Assembly (NCBI RefSeq): GCF_910592395.1
Contig: NC_088315.1
Coordinates: 7,132,501-7,196,500, forward strand
Reading direction: 5' to 3'
DNA length: 64,000 bases
Source: Lineus longissimus
Taxonomy: Eukaryota; Nemertea; Pilidiophora; Heteronemertea; Lineidae
The notes below the pieces were generated by a model. The model did no database searches, had not been told where the DNA came from, and saw only the letters and a list, made by a program, of their open reading frames with translations. This document shows positions 1-12,500 of the stretch, piece after piece; positions within the stretch are counted from its first letter, which is position 1; each line of letters opens with the position of its first letter. A program made the translations under genes and the position numbers.

Positions 1-967
1 AATTATGATAGTCAGCAAAGCACCACTGAACAAACTATCATATCAACAATGACTAAAGCAACTCACAAATGAGCAAATTTAGTCACTGCAACCTGCACTA
101 TTTATCACATGAGACAAAAATCTCCTTTGCCTGGGTCGCACAGTTTCATTTAATAGCCCAGGCCTCGGTGAGGCGATCAGACAAAAAGATCAATAGTTTG
201 GAGAAAATTGGCTATCGCAGCGCTAGGTTGCTGTTGTAAAGTGGGAGACCCTGCAACGAGCACTGCAATAATCATCGCATGTCGCTGCAATGAACATATC
301 TCATTTGAGGAACTCGCATCTATTTTTCCAGATGGATAACAAAATCATTTTTGATGACAATCAAAATGGAAACTCCAAAAATAGAATACAATAATGGATG
401 ACTTTCAGCAATATTCAAATAGAAATCATAAAATAATTGTAGCTAGGGGCTGCCAGATTTACGTAGAGCGTGGATTAATGTTGAGAATGATGTTCATGAC
501 ATCTAATAATCGATCTAATCATGTCTGCGTATGAATGTGGTGTTCTTAATTTTTTAGAAATGTGCAAAGTTAGAATTAATTGTCTCAGTCAATGGCCATT
601 TTGTCAACAATTGAATATTAGAATGGTTGATAAAATACATTTTATTCATTTCTTAAACTAACAAATTGAATTATTGCTTTTTATCAAAATTTCAAAAGGG
701 AAACATGGTGAATAACAGGAAAAGCATGAAATGACAGAAAAGAGTACAAGTAGCTTTATACTGTAGCCAATTAGCTTATTGGCTTATTGACCAAAATGCG
801 TTCTACAAAGACAATATTTGATTGTCTGGTTAATTTTCTTTCTTGCAGAAAAATTATGAATATGATAGGTCTTCAGTGAAAAGCAGAACTTACCGATGTA
901 AAACTTCAAGTTAAAAACCACTGGTTTTGGAGCAAATAAATGATGAAATACTCTAACCATTTTCAAT
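1..967. other. No gene seen; AT-rich intronic or intergenic DNA
   Basis: No open frame or splice-bounded exon could be supported here. The stretch ends in a pyrimidine-rich acceptor ending in TTGCAG at about 981, which opens the exon annotated next, so at least its right part is probably an intron of that plus-strand gene. Confidence 0.5.
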
Positions 968-981
968 TTGTCTCATTGCAG

Positions 982-1405
982 AGTTGCCAGCATGCAAGAT
1001 GGTGCAGACCAAAACAAGAACCCAAAGGTGATGCATGAAAAGATTCGGAACCTGCGCCGATCGCCAGAGACAAGCAGCTTATGGCTCTTTGACAATGAAA
1101 GTGGTCTCTTTGATGGTTACGAGCTTATGTATCCACACAAGCCACGGCCGTCGGCGAAAAAATTTATCGACTTTCATAAGACAATGCTCCAGTCAATATG
1201 CATATTTCGAAAGTCGACTATGGATAATATTCGGCGTTTAACGACCAGTAATTCTCCGCAGGAAACGTTGATCTCATTTGCAGCCCAACACGAGCCGATG
1301 CTGCACAGACTACGCAACATTCACTATCATCGGCAATTCATGACATATTTTAATGAAAGGTTATACGAAGTGAGTGACTGGATTGAAAGTTGCAGGAAAC
1401 GATAA
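982..1405 (+). CDS. 3' terminal coding exon of an unrecognised protein
   Basis: A plus-strand open stretch runs from a good acceptor (pyrimidine tract then CAG, exon from about 982) to a TAA at 1403-1405. It encodes about 140 residues. If translation starts inside it, the first ATG is the one in AGCATGCAAG at about 1001, giving about 134 aa. The product is basic, His/Arg/Phe-rich and predicted mostly helical, with W, Y and H residues spread through the second half (for example IHYHRQFMTYF and SDWIESCRKR). I see no signal peptide, membrane segment or zinc-binding spacing. I do not recognise the family. Codon use looks coding and the frame is open with no repeat. The upstream exons would lie left of the window or in positions 1-967, where none could be picked. 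It could instead be a single-exon gene. Confidence 0.45.
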
Positions 1406-4400
1406 AGTTGCAAGATTTGTAGGGACAAAATAATTTATGCATTTAAAAGGGCAAGATAATCTCTTATCTCTAGACCACAAGCATTTTTGTCAATGTCACT
1501 CACTGAGAAAAAACGCCGCTGTAAGAAACCCCCATCACCAACTTTTTCTGCTGCATGAAAAACGATGAAATACCAACTCTGTTTAAGGTAAAGCATGTGC
1601 GGCAGTTCCAATGCAGGCTTTAAAGTTTTCTTTTAACTTTCATAAAGCCAATAGTTTAAAAAACTTGTTTGTTGATTAATTTCTTGCCATTGATTTTGGG
1701 TTCTGAAGTCTGTAAAAGAAGCAGATACAAAGCACCCGCTGAGAAATAATCAAGAAAACGAATATTCAATAATTTCAGTTCAAAGACCAGTCAATTATGA
1801 TATCGAAGAGAACAATGCAGCATGAAGCAGCATAAAACAATTGAGAGCAATTCAAAAACCATGACATAATAATGGCAAATATTAATTCCTAAGCTGAGAA
1901 ATTTAACTACTTACGTGAATAATCAGCATGGATGGGGGGGGGCACCCTAATGGTGCAATTAATCCACAAAACTTACCCTAAGAAAGGTGATCTGAAAATG
2001 AAGGTAACATTGCATAGAATGAAATTCTTTCTAGACATTTTTTCAAGTGCACTGGAATTTGATAAATAGAAAGTTCATCCTACACAACGACAAGCATATG
2101 CCTTAGTTTTTTTTGTTAACCTTGTTATATTATTAAGTCATCAAAAGAATCAGACATATGATAACTTGATAACTCTGGCTATTTTTAAAGACTTACCTTC
2201 ACAAGCTTTCTGTTTCTCCAAACTGTCATGTGATCTTGTCTTTAAGAAATAGTCAGGATGTTTCCCTGGTAGTCAAGATGCTTCCCTGGTAGTGTCAACA
2301 AGCATTGTATCAAGTCCTTTCAATCACGTTGGTATATATCTGCAAGTGCCACCACCAAATGATTTCTCAAGTTCTGAGTCAACCAAACCTTTTCAAACTT
2401 TCATTTCAAATCTCAATTTCCACACTTTGTGCATATCTCTCTATATTCGTCATGCCAAATGCTTCTTATGTAAATACTTATTTGTATATATAGTGAGAAA
2501 AGATGTGAAATAAATTATATCTCAAAATGAGTACATTTACTTTTTGTGCACTTTTCTGTTCCCAGCAGATCATGTCCCAGATGAAAAGATGAAAAGATGG
2601 AGGATGAACGGATGAACGGATGGAAATTCTGCTGGGAAGAAGCTAAGAACACCACCTAGGGCACAGCTGATGGCTATCAGCAAACCCTCCATTCAAGGAG
2701 TTGGATCTGCCAGGTCACGGTCAACACTCGAAAAGTGTCTTGAAAGCATGAAACCTGGCCCAGGACTCGGAACTTTGAAAGTTGTTTGGGCCTATATATA
2801 CTATAAACATGCATGATAGGACTCCTGAGGTTTAGCCAAAACCTATCACATAAGTCTGGCTGAGTCCTTGATCGTTCCAACCTAGTGTTTTTCTCCCTGG
2901 ATCTGCTCCTCCAGCACATGTATGAGCAGTGGATCTAGTCCTATTTGCCAAGAGGATACTGATAACGCAAAGGGAAGTCCTGACATCCTACTACAACTCT
3001 GCATAAACATACAGTGACCCCCACCCTAGGCTAAAAGAAGGCCTGGCTATGGCAATGTCTAGGCATGTGCATGGACCTACAAGTTTATTCAAAACAACAC
3101 ATCATCATTATGATGGCATCTGGCAATGCAGAGACTAGACCTACAGCAGTCACCCTACCACTTTTCTCCAACCTTCAGCAGTAACTGTCCCAAACCAAAA
3201 AGATACATGTAACATAGGCTACATACCTCATTTCTCCAGAATGGCAGCCGTATAATCTTGAAAGTAGTGACACAAATCGGAAAAAGTTGACTTCTTATCT
3301 AGTATCTTCAGTTATTTCACTTTCAGCAGACATGCGGACTTGTTCTAAGTAGGCGGGGCAATTTTAAGATGTTAAAGGGACTATGGATCCGATTACGCGG
3401 TTAGACTCCTGCGCAGCCAGGCAAATCCAAAATGTGTAAAAAATTGTGAATTTCAATGTTTAAATACATGTTTATAAAAGCTTTTCATTTTCCTTAAAAC
3501 CTGAAACAAGTTTACTTCAACAACCCCAAATAATATTATTTTGGAAAACTTTCAGTTCATTCCTTTTGTGGGCATTTTATTTGCATAAAATGTGTATTTT
3601 GCAGTGATGGGGCGGAATTGATTTTTACTGCTCGTGTGGTAAATTCTGGGTATCATTAGTGTATGGCAGCAGTATTTCTCTGGTAATATGATTAAGTTTT
3701 CCCGCCAAAATTGTTGAACTTATACATAAAGTTCAAATTTCTGAAAAATTTCAAAGCCAAGAATTTTTTGGGACTGATGATGTTTCTTCATTTAATGCAG
3801 AAAAAAAACAAGTGAAAAAAAATATTTGGACTTGGTGACCTGTGACCTGTATTTCAAATGTGAAAATATGGCAAGCGTGATACAAAACCACAGCCCTAAT
3901 CCTTAACCCCCCCCCGCCCCTGGTAATCCCCTCAACCTAACCCATCACACTGAAATCAAGGCAAAGGCAGTGTCAAGTAAAAGCTGTTTCTTGCCAGCTT
4001 TGTTTCCACTCATTTATAAAAATCATCTAACCTCATCAGATAATTGATAAAATCACGTCAAAACTTTCTGTACCCATCCCAGCTGTAAAGGTTTTAACTA
4101 AATCATTTTGCTCTCTGTAGGTTTTGACTTTGAGGGTGACATAGTGTCTTAGAAAAAAGCTTCTTTTTTTAAATTTCTATTTTTCCTGAGTTTCTTTGTC
4201 CTATTTTAGTATGTTACAGGAAAGAATATTGTAGTCAGCCATTTCTAAAGTGCTAAAACAATGTCAGAAGGTCTGTCCCTACAAACAAAATGCCAATTTT
4301 AGCTTTGATTATAGACCGAAGGTAATTATGTCCATCAAATTCAGTTTTGTCATGATAAGCTACTTTTGGATTCACCCCAGAACTGGGTTTATTGATGAAT

Positions 4401-4600
4401 TTGATTGACAGGTTCATTTTTGTATTTTTCACCCGCCTGTGTTTGTACGGTAAAACTGGAAATCTAAATTTTCCGGCACAATGGACAGACGACAGACGTT
4501 GGGCAAGAGGTGATGACACACGCTCACTCATGTGAACTAATGAAAAGGCCAGGGACCATTGTGCTCACCGGTATTTAGGTAACGACTTAATTGACAATGG
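1406..4600. other. Gene-free stretch
   Basis: No exon could be supported. Small features seen are a GATGAAAA/GATGAACG simple-repeat patch at about 2579-2625 and an imperfect hairpin formed by CCCAGCAG near 2570 and CTGCTGGG near 2630. Poly-C and poly-G runs also occur. Short open frames on both strands lack splice or codon support. Confidence 0.5.
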
Positions 4601-4601
4601 A

Positions 4602-5235
4602 CCTTGAAAAGTAGGCCAAATCAAAAACCTGTATAACATGTAATGTATCCTTGCTGGTAATGTATCCTTGCTGGGAGTACAAACCATAAAAATTTCATCA
4701 AAAACAAATCACTAATGAGTGAGATATCACACTTTTTGTGTTTTCAGTTTTGGCCCCCTGGTGGCCAAGTCGAGAATCAGATCAGACCAAGTTGGCTGTC
4801 AGAGGTCATCTGACCTAGGGGGTATGTATGTATGTATAAAAACTTCCAAGCTCATAGCCCTACCAGTTAAGAAACGTGCCACAGTTACACTCAAACGACA
4901 AATTTACGCCATTTGACTTGTGTGACCTTGAAAAGTAGGTCAAATCAAAAACATGTATGATATGTGATATATCCTTGCTAGGAGTACCTACCATAAAAAT
5001 TTCATGAAAAACAAATCACCTATAAGTGAGATATCACACAGTTTATTATCAGTTTTGGCCCCCTGATGGCCAAGTCAAGAATCAGACCGGACCGAAATTC
5101 AGTGTCAAAGGTCATCTGACCTAGGGGGTCATGCAAACAAAGTTTTGAGTCCATAGCCCTAGCGGTTAAGAAATGTGCCATTGTTTTTGAAATAGGATAC
5201 GACGGACGACGACGGACACTGCGGCGTTATATAAT
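4602..5235. repeat. Tandemly duplicated interspersed repeat, two copies of about 300 bp
   Basis: Copy 1 starts near 4602 (CCTTGAAAAGTAGGCCAAATC) and copy 2 near 4923 (CCTTGAAAAGTAGGTCAAATC). The copies share long blocks: the ATAAAAATTTCAT block, the GTGAGATATCACAC block, the TTTTGGCCCCCTG-TGGCCAAGTC block, and the AAAGGTCATCTGACCTAGG block. The array ends in a GACGGACGACGACGGACA tail at about 5200. The two copies have diverged by point changes. The tail and conserved core resemble a short non-autonomous retroelement, but no family is assigned. The 65-codon open frame at 4719-4916 lies inside copy 1 and is not a gene. Confidence 0.7.
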
Positions 5236-6635
5236 CTCACCAATGGTGAGCCAAAAACCCACCCAAATATATAACTAGGGAGACTATAGACAGGGGCCAG
5301 GTTGGTCAGATGAAGTTTCAAGAAGTCACCCAAAGGGTACTCTCCTATCTCATATCACATCAAAACCATTCACATTTCTGATCTAAATGAGGAATATAAC
5401 TATCGTTAATTCAGATACAACTGACAAAATGACCAGGCCCAAATTTGACACCCTAGCTCCGGCACACAGCCCCCTTCAAAAGTGTAAAAAGGATGGTAAA
5501 CTTCATAATTATTCTTATGGGCCTGAGCATGAAATAAGGTGAATAAAATAATTTAGAGCCGCCCCCACCGCCACCCAGTGTTCTGCACAAGGCCATTTGT
5601 CAGGGCGTCCCTCCCTACCTTGACAGCCTACAACCCTACCTTGAAAGAGCCACCCTACCTTGGTCTAGAGTTTCTAAAGGGTTTCTATAGGGCCAACTTA
5701 CCTTAAATTGCAGACCACCCTACCTTGTATTGCAATCCGGCAAAACTTCTTGAATATCAAGGGTACCACCCTACCTTGAGAAATCCCCGTGGAGAACCCT
5801 GCCACCTCCACCACCCTACCCTAAAATAGAGGGCCAGTATAAGAGCATCCCGAGGAAATCAGGGGTTAATGTGCAAGTTTGTGTGTAGGGCCAGAGAATT
5901 GAAAATTAACTCCCAATTTCCTCAGGATGGTTTAAGAGATGGCCAGTGAGGCAGTAGGCATTATACAGAAAGGGATTTTAAAGCAATTGTAAAATGGTTT
6001 AGGTAGAAGCAAGAGGGAACAAGGAATCCACAGATTCCCCCATGTTCACATTATTTGAGCATGCGCTTATTGGCCGTGTGGCAACTGCAATAAGGACAAT
6101 AATGCATCACTAACTCAGTCAGCCGAATAGGGGCTTCTTTTATCTCCCACCTCCAATAACTCAAACCAAAATGATAACAAATGCCCTACCGTCCTTGAAT
6201 TGGCTTCGTGACCACACTTGTAGCAGCAAAACAAACCTGAAAGTGGTTATACCATGCCAAAAACTTGACCTCTTACGATTTTTGGCGCCCGCATCAGCTG
6301 AGAATGGCTTATAGCACATTGACCATCTTATCTCGGACCTTTAATTAAAGTGGTTCGTTCTATTTTTAGAAACCACGTGCTAGGTCTAAAGTAAGCGGGC
6401 GATTCAAAATTTACCCAGTTTTTGGCCTAGTCTCATTAGAGTGTTATCCAGACTTCATCAGGGCTTGATGGATTCTTAACAATATTGAGCTCAACCAGAA
6501 TTAGTGACCAGGGCCACTAACAATGTCTAAATATATAGATAACGGCAGCGTTAGTGAAAGACACTTGTTTTTCTGAACGTCCCTTGAGGTAATTGTGTGT
6601 GTGAGTGACATGAACGTGAGTAACCTCAACTGGCG
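5236..6635. other. Gene-free stretch with ACCCTACCTTGA-like short repeats
   Basis: No coding exon seen. Between about 5600 and 5830 the word CCCTACCTTG(A) recurs irregularly about seven times in C-rich DNA. Confidence 0.45.
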
Positions 6636-7710
6636 GAACAGGGAGTCACAACGAGGATTGGTAAAGTAGGTAGGCTATTACCTCATACAGCTTCTTATTT
6701 TGAGTCACAACCAGGATTGGTGTAGGAGGTAGGCTACTGCCTCATACAGCTTCTTATTTTGAGTCACAACCAGGATTAGTGGTGAAGGCGGCGGGGAAGG
6801 TGGTAGGCTACTGTATCATACAGCTTCTTATTGTGAGTCACAACCAGGATTAGTGATGAAGGCGGCGGGGAAGGTGGTAGGCTACTGTCTCATACAGCTT
6901 CTTATTTTGAGTCACAACCAGGATTAGTGATGAAGGCGGCGGGGAAGGTGGTAGGCTACTGTCTCATACAGCTTCTTATTTTGAGTCACAACCAGGATTG
7001 GTGTAGGAGGTAGGCTACTGCCTCATACAGCTTCTTATTTTGAGTCACAACCAGGATTAGTGGTGAAGGCGGCGGGGAAGGTGGTAGGCTACTGTATCAT
7101 ACAGCTTCTTATTGTGAGTCACAACCAGGATTAGTGATGAAGGCGGCGGGGAAGGTGGTAGGCTACTGTCTCATACAGCTTCTTATTTTGAGACACAACC
7201 AGGATTGGTGTAGGAGGTAGGCTACTGCCTCATACAGCTTCTTATTTTGAGTCACAACCAGGATTAGTGGTGAAGGCGGCGGGGAAGGTGGTAGGCTACT
7301 GTATCATACAGCTTCTTATTTTGAGTCACAACCAGGATTAGTGATGAAGGCGGCGGGGAAGGTGGTAGGCTACTGTCTCATACAGCTTCTTATTTTGAGA
7401 CACAACCAGAATTGGTGTAGGAGGTAGGCTACTGCCTCATACAGCTTCTTATTTTGAGTCACAACCAGGATTAGTGGTGAAGGCGGCGGGGAAGGCGGTA
7501 GGCTACTGTATCATTTAGCTTCTTATTTTGAGACACAACCAGGATTGGTGAAGGAGGTAGGCTACTGCCTCATACAGCTTCTTATTTTGAGTCACATCCA
7601 GGATTAGTGGTGAAGGCGTTAGTTAGTTCTCATACACTGGCTTCTTATTTTGAGACACAACCAGGATTGGTGAAGGAGGCAGGCTACTGCCTCTTACAGT
7701 GGGTATTTTG
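6636..7710. repeat. Minisatellite with a higher-order B-A1-A2 repeat structure
   Basis: About 16 tandem units occur, each carrying GAGTCACAACCAGGATT, GTAGGCTACTG and CATACAGCTTCTTATTTT. Short units of about 60 bp (type B, GGTGTAGGAGG insert) alternate with long units of about 73 bp (type A, GAAGGCGGCGGGGAAGGTG insert). Long units come in two variants, GTGGTGAAGG with TATCAT (A1) and GTGATGAAGG with TCTCAT (A2). From about 6975 on, the order is B-A1-A2 repeated three times, a higher-order period of about 207 bp. The last units degrade and lose the GGCGGGG insert. Confidence 0.9.
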
Positions 7711-8057
7711 AGGAGGCATGCACCGTAGTGGTGGTAAATGGTAGAGTTTGGGTCGAGTATTGTGCAATCAATGGGTAACATCCCCAATAAACCAGGGGAC
7801 ATTGTCATGTATACGGTTTGTGTCACATTGGCACATCCATCTAATGTGCATGTGTCACATCAAGGATTAGTGAACCTGGCACATTGGGCAATCCAGGCAA
7901 TGCGAATGTGTCATATCCAAAATATTTCAGTGAACCAAGAGACATTGGCTCATCCAGGGAATGTATATGTGTCACAATCACATCCAAGATTAGTGAGTCA
8001 GGCGCGTTGGCTCGTCAAGGTAATTTTCTCGTCTTATGAGGGTGAATGTGTCACATC

Positions 8058-8445
8058 CAAGATGAGTGAACCAGGGGACATTGGCACATCCAGCTAATGT
8101 GTATGTGTCTTCTCAGGAATAAGCAGGCCAGAGGACATTGGCACATCCATGGTATGTGCATGTCACATACAGGAATATCAAACAAGGGGACCTTTCTTAT
8201 CTCAGTACATGTATTAGGAACCTTTTACCCATACTGGGTATGAGAAAAACCAAGATGAGTGAACCAGGGGACATTGGCACATCCAGCTAATGTGTATGTG
8301 TCTTCTCAGGAATAAGTAGGCCAGAGGACATTGGCACATCCATGGTATGTGCATGTCACATACAGGAATATCAAACAAGGGGACCTTTCTTATCTCAGTA
8401 CATGTATTAGCAACCTTTAACCTCTTATACTGGGTATGAGAAAAA
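8058..8445. repeat. Tandem duplication, two copies with a 193-bp period
   Basis: The segment starting CAAGATGAGTGAACCAGG at 8058 is repeated almost perfectly from 8251. Within each copy the phrase GGACATTGGCACATCCA occurs twice, so an older smaller repeat is nested inside. Related shorter units (CATTGGCACATCC, GTGTCACATCCAAG) extend left to about 7820. The 119-codon open frame at 7738-8097 runs through these repeats and is not supported as a gene. Confidence 0.85.
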
Positions 8446-9579
8446 CAGACTAAAACTTGCTTGAGTATATATATTTGTTAGATACATCTATATAACTCCA
8501 TGCAGAGACTACATCAACATTATTACTAATCATTAAACACTCTTATTTTGCATGCAATAAAATCATTGCGCCCATACATTGTAGCCATGCTGAGAAATAT
8601 GATAGGAAGGAGAAAACAAACCTTAGATTAATTACTGTTAACTATGAAATGTTTGCGACCAGCTAACAGTCGGCATACTTTTTGATTGGCGTTAGAAATA
8701 GAATGATTAACCAAGGTGTTTAAGAATAAAATTCTGATAACAAAAAAAAGGTTGTATAAACAAACTACAATTCTATCAAAGAATATCATACTTGTAACCA
8801 TACACACTACAACCCAAATTTACAATTGGCTGCATATTATAAGATTTAGATTATTACAATCATGATGATCCAGGCTTTTTTACAACATTCAATTTACACT
8901 GCAGAGGTTGCCTAGCAAACTTTCTACCATAACCAAAGGACAATGATAAAGAAATGGAAATTTGCCTTTTAAATGCATGTACATTTACCTCAACAAAAGT
9001 AAGTTCCCCTTAACCAAATACATTCTAGCTCGCCTTATATATATCTTTACTCAGTGATTTGACACGCATTTTGTATTTGCGAAAGTATTTACAGCAATGC
9101 AATGAAAAGGATTTCACCACTATGATCTTTGGCTGGTGATAAGATCAGTATAGGGTCATACGTATTGTTACACCTGCATGAACCTCAATTAAATGAAAAA
9201 AGGTAAGTTTTTTTAAAGAACTAAAGCTCTCCCTCCAAAAATCTGGCTATTCTCATCAAGTTCAGACAAAGCACTTAAGTTTATTTGTAGCACCTGCAAC
9301 AGCACAAATAGTGAACAATTTGAGGTGGCGAAAGACCAGTAATGGTTTTTACACCATATACATATTTATGACAACTTAACAGCGGCAAAGTCACTTTCCA
9401 AACAGAGTTCACCAAGGAGGATGGGAAAACACACGTGAACTGATGACATAACATGCGGAAAAGGAATCACCTTCGAGTGGGAATGGGAGTTGATGAACAA
9501 CATCTGTATCATCATAATCATACCCCATAGCTGTCTAATAGTACACTCTTCTCATCAAAACACACCGACGGTCAAAAGC
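8446..9579 (-). other. 3' UTR of the neighbouring minus-strand zinc-finger gene plus intergenic DNA
   Basis: No gene is seen. A minus-strand AATAAA (TTTATT at 9280-9285) lies about 300 bp below the stop codon at 9580 and is a plausible poly(A) signal for that gene. The rest is AT-rich with no exon. Confidence 0.45.
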
Positions 9580-12500
9580 TCATATATTTTGGTTGTGCAC
9601 CTTACGCAAATGAATCAATAACCGATCCTTCCGCGGGAAAGCTGCGGTACATATCACACAAGAGAATGGTCTCTCGCCGGTGTGTGTGCGCTCATGTCTC
9701 TTCAGGGCGCTTTGCACCCGAAATGCCAGATCACAGTAGCCACACTTAAAAGCTTTTTCACCAATATGTTTTTTCATGTGTCTTTCTCTGCTGGAAACAC
9801 GGAAGTCTTTCTTACAGTACTCGCAAGTGAATAACTCAACTTTGTGCGTTTTTTCATGGTTTTTGAGGTCCGTTTTCCGATTAAACACTTTGCCACATTG
9901 CAGATTCTCACATTTGAATTGACGCTCTTTTGTGTGCGTATTAACATGAATATTGTAATTCCCTCTGCGGGAGAAACCCTTCCCACAGTGTTCACAAAGA
10001 AAAGGCAGGTCACCAAAATGAACAGTGAGGCGATGGTGCTTGAGAGACTCCTTCCCCGCGTAACCCTTCCCACATAACTCACACCTGAAAGTGCAATCAC
10101 CATTGTGGTGTTCAACATGCGACTGAAGTTCAGCTTTCCCCTCAAAAGACCTCATGCAAAGTCGACAAACGAAATATTTCGCTTCTTCATCGTCGGAGTG
10201 TGTGCGAGAGTGCAAGTTGAGTAGTGTATTGTTGGCATGGGCGTGACCGCATATTTCACATACGAATGGTTTCTCAATGTTGCCTTCAACGTCGTGCGAG
10301 TCGCACATGTGTGAGAGGAGTTTTTTTATCGTCGCAAACGATTTCTCACACTCTGTGCACTTGTAGGGGAGATCAGCTTGGTAAACCTTAACCCGCGTCG
10401 TGTTTGGTTCACCGATTTCATGGCTCTCAAATAAGTGATTCTGCAGGCTGTATTTCGTACCAAATGCCTTATCACAATGAGAACATGAAAATGGTTTTTC
10501 ACCAGTGTGAACACGTTCGTGCTCCTTAAGGTAGGCCTTTCTCAAAAAATGCTTCTCGCACATGTGACATTTATATGATGCTGTGCAATCCCCATGAGCT
10601 CGGAACTTGTGGTCATGAAGTAGGTCCTTACGGTGAAACGCTTTTTCACACAGATCACATTTGAATGGTCGTTCACCAGTGTGTTTTCGTCGATGAACTT
10701 CTAGATAGTTCTTGTTGGTATAACTCTTGTCGCAGTCTTTACATTGGAACAACTTCTCCAGAGGAGTTCCGATACCATGAGCTTTGATTTTGTGAGCTTT
10801 GAGACCTTCATTCCGATAAAATGCTTTGTCACACAAATCACACGCAAACGGTTTCTCCCCAGTGTGTCTCCGTTGATGGCCTTCCAGATAAACCTTGTTG
10901 ACAAAACTCTTGTCACAATCTTCACATTTATACAAGTTCTTGGGCGTACTACCATCTCCATGAGCCCGGGATTTGTGAACTTTAAGGAGGTCATTTCGAT
11001 GAAATGCATCGCCACACTGATTACACGCAAATGGCTTCTGCCCGGTGTGTTGCCGCTGATGAACTTCAAGATACGCTTTCTTGACGAAACGCCTGTCACA
11101 ATCCCCACATTTGAACAACTTATCAGGAGTATGAACACGCAGGCAATGGTTTTTCAATGTTTCATTTCGGGGAAAAACAACACCACAATGTTTACACTTG
11201 AACGGATTATCACCAGTATGACGTCGGAGGTGAACATCCAGAAAACACTTTCTTGTGTAACTTTTTGGACACAATCTACACTTGAACGGTCGAAGACTTT
11301 CGGACTGTGACCCATGGACACGCATACAATGAATTTTCAAGGATTCTTTCTTTGTGAACGCACTACTGCATTGATTGCATTCAAAAGGCTTTTCGCCTGT
11401 ATGAATTCGGAGGTGAACATTTAGATCGACCAGTCTTGCGTATCGTTTCGGACAAGAACTACACCTAAAAGGTCTTTCTGATTGTGGCATGTGAACACTC
11501 ATGTAATGAAATTTCAAGCTATGTTTTCTAGTGAACTTCCTGCTGCACTGGGCACATTCAAAAGGTTTGCCAGCTGAATGCATTAACTGATGCGTACGAA
11601 GAGCTGCATCGTGTTCAAAACTTTTCGGACACTGATCGCAAACAAAAGAAGAGGTTGCACAATGAGCAGTCCTCCTATGATCATCCAAATGAAGCTTTTG
11701 CGCGAAGATATCATTGCAATGATCACACTTCAGAGACTTTGCATCTTTTCCTGTCTTCTCATGACTCTTATGTGCTGCAATACCCTTCTTCTTCAGACTT
11801 GCTGCTGGCTTTTTCGCTGCGGCCACCGAATCTGAGTGTACCTTATCAGCACTGTCACCTGCTTTTGCGGGTTCTACGTGGATGCTGTCCTTGGTATTTG
11901 CTTCCAACAATGTCTCAACAGTTCCTGGTCGAAGGCAGTAGTGTTTTTGAAGTCGAAACCAATACTTGAACCTCCTGTTACACCTTTGACAGTCAAACCA
12001 ATCAACGCCTGCAGCACCTTGGCCACCTGAAATCAAGGAATAAAATACTTTTCATTTTTTGTACAGTAACAGTATATTGCCTAAATACTCAATGGCACTT
12101 TCTAACTATTCATTCTTTCCTGTGTTCGTTGTGTGGCACCAAAGTTGGGGCCTAATGGTAACACCTTGGCCTAGTGACTGCCCATGGAGAAAGTGCCCAT
12201 CATTAATGCCTGTTTTTGGGGTAATGACATTTGCCAGCTTTGCTTTAGATATTTTTGTTGGCATAATGGTGGATTAGATTGGAAAAGACTGAGAGCCTGG
12301 ACAGAGATAGACACGTACGTCTTTCCCAACACATGTTAGCCATTATGTCATGAAAACATGACTATTATAATTATAGGGACCAGTTGCCCCTAAAAGTATC
12401 AAAGGGCATTAAATATGGTATTGGCACACATTGGAAATGAGATCATGTTGATCAAGGGCTCTATATTTACATGAATTCCATACTAACCCTTTCCATTTTC

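Noticed and set aside
7738-8097. 119-codon plus-strand open frame with repeated HPSNVHVS-like phrases
   Set aside because: It lies wholly in tandem repeats. The protein repeat simply mirrors the DNA repeat, and no splice or start context supports it.
9774-11969. Several open frames of 60-188 codons on both strands over the zinc-finger exon
   Set aside because: They are shadows of the 24-finger coding exon, caused by its regular codon pattern.
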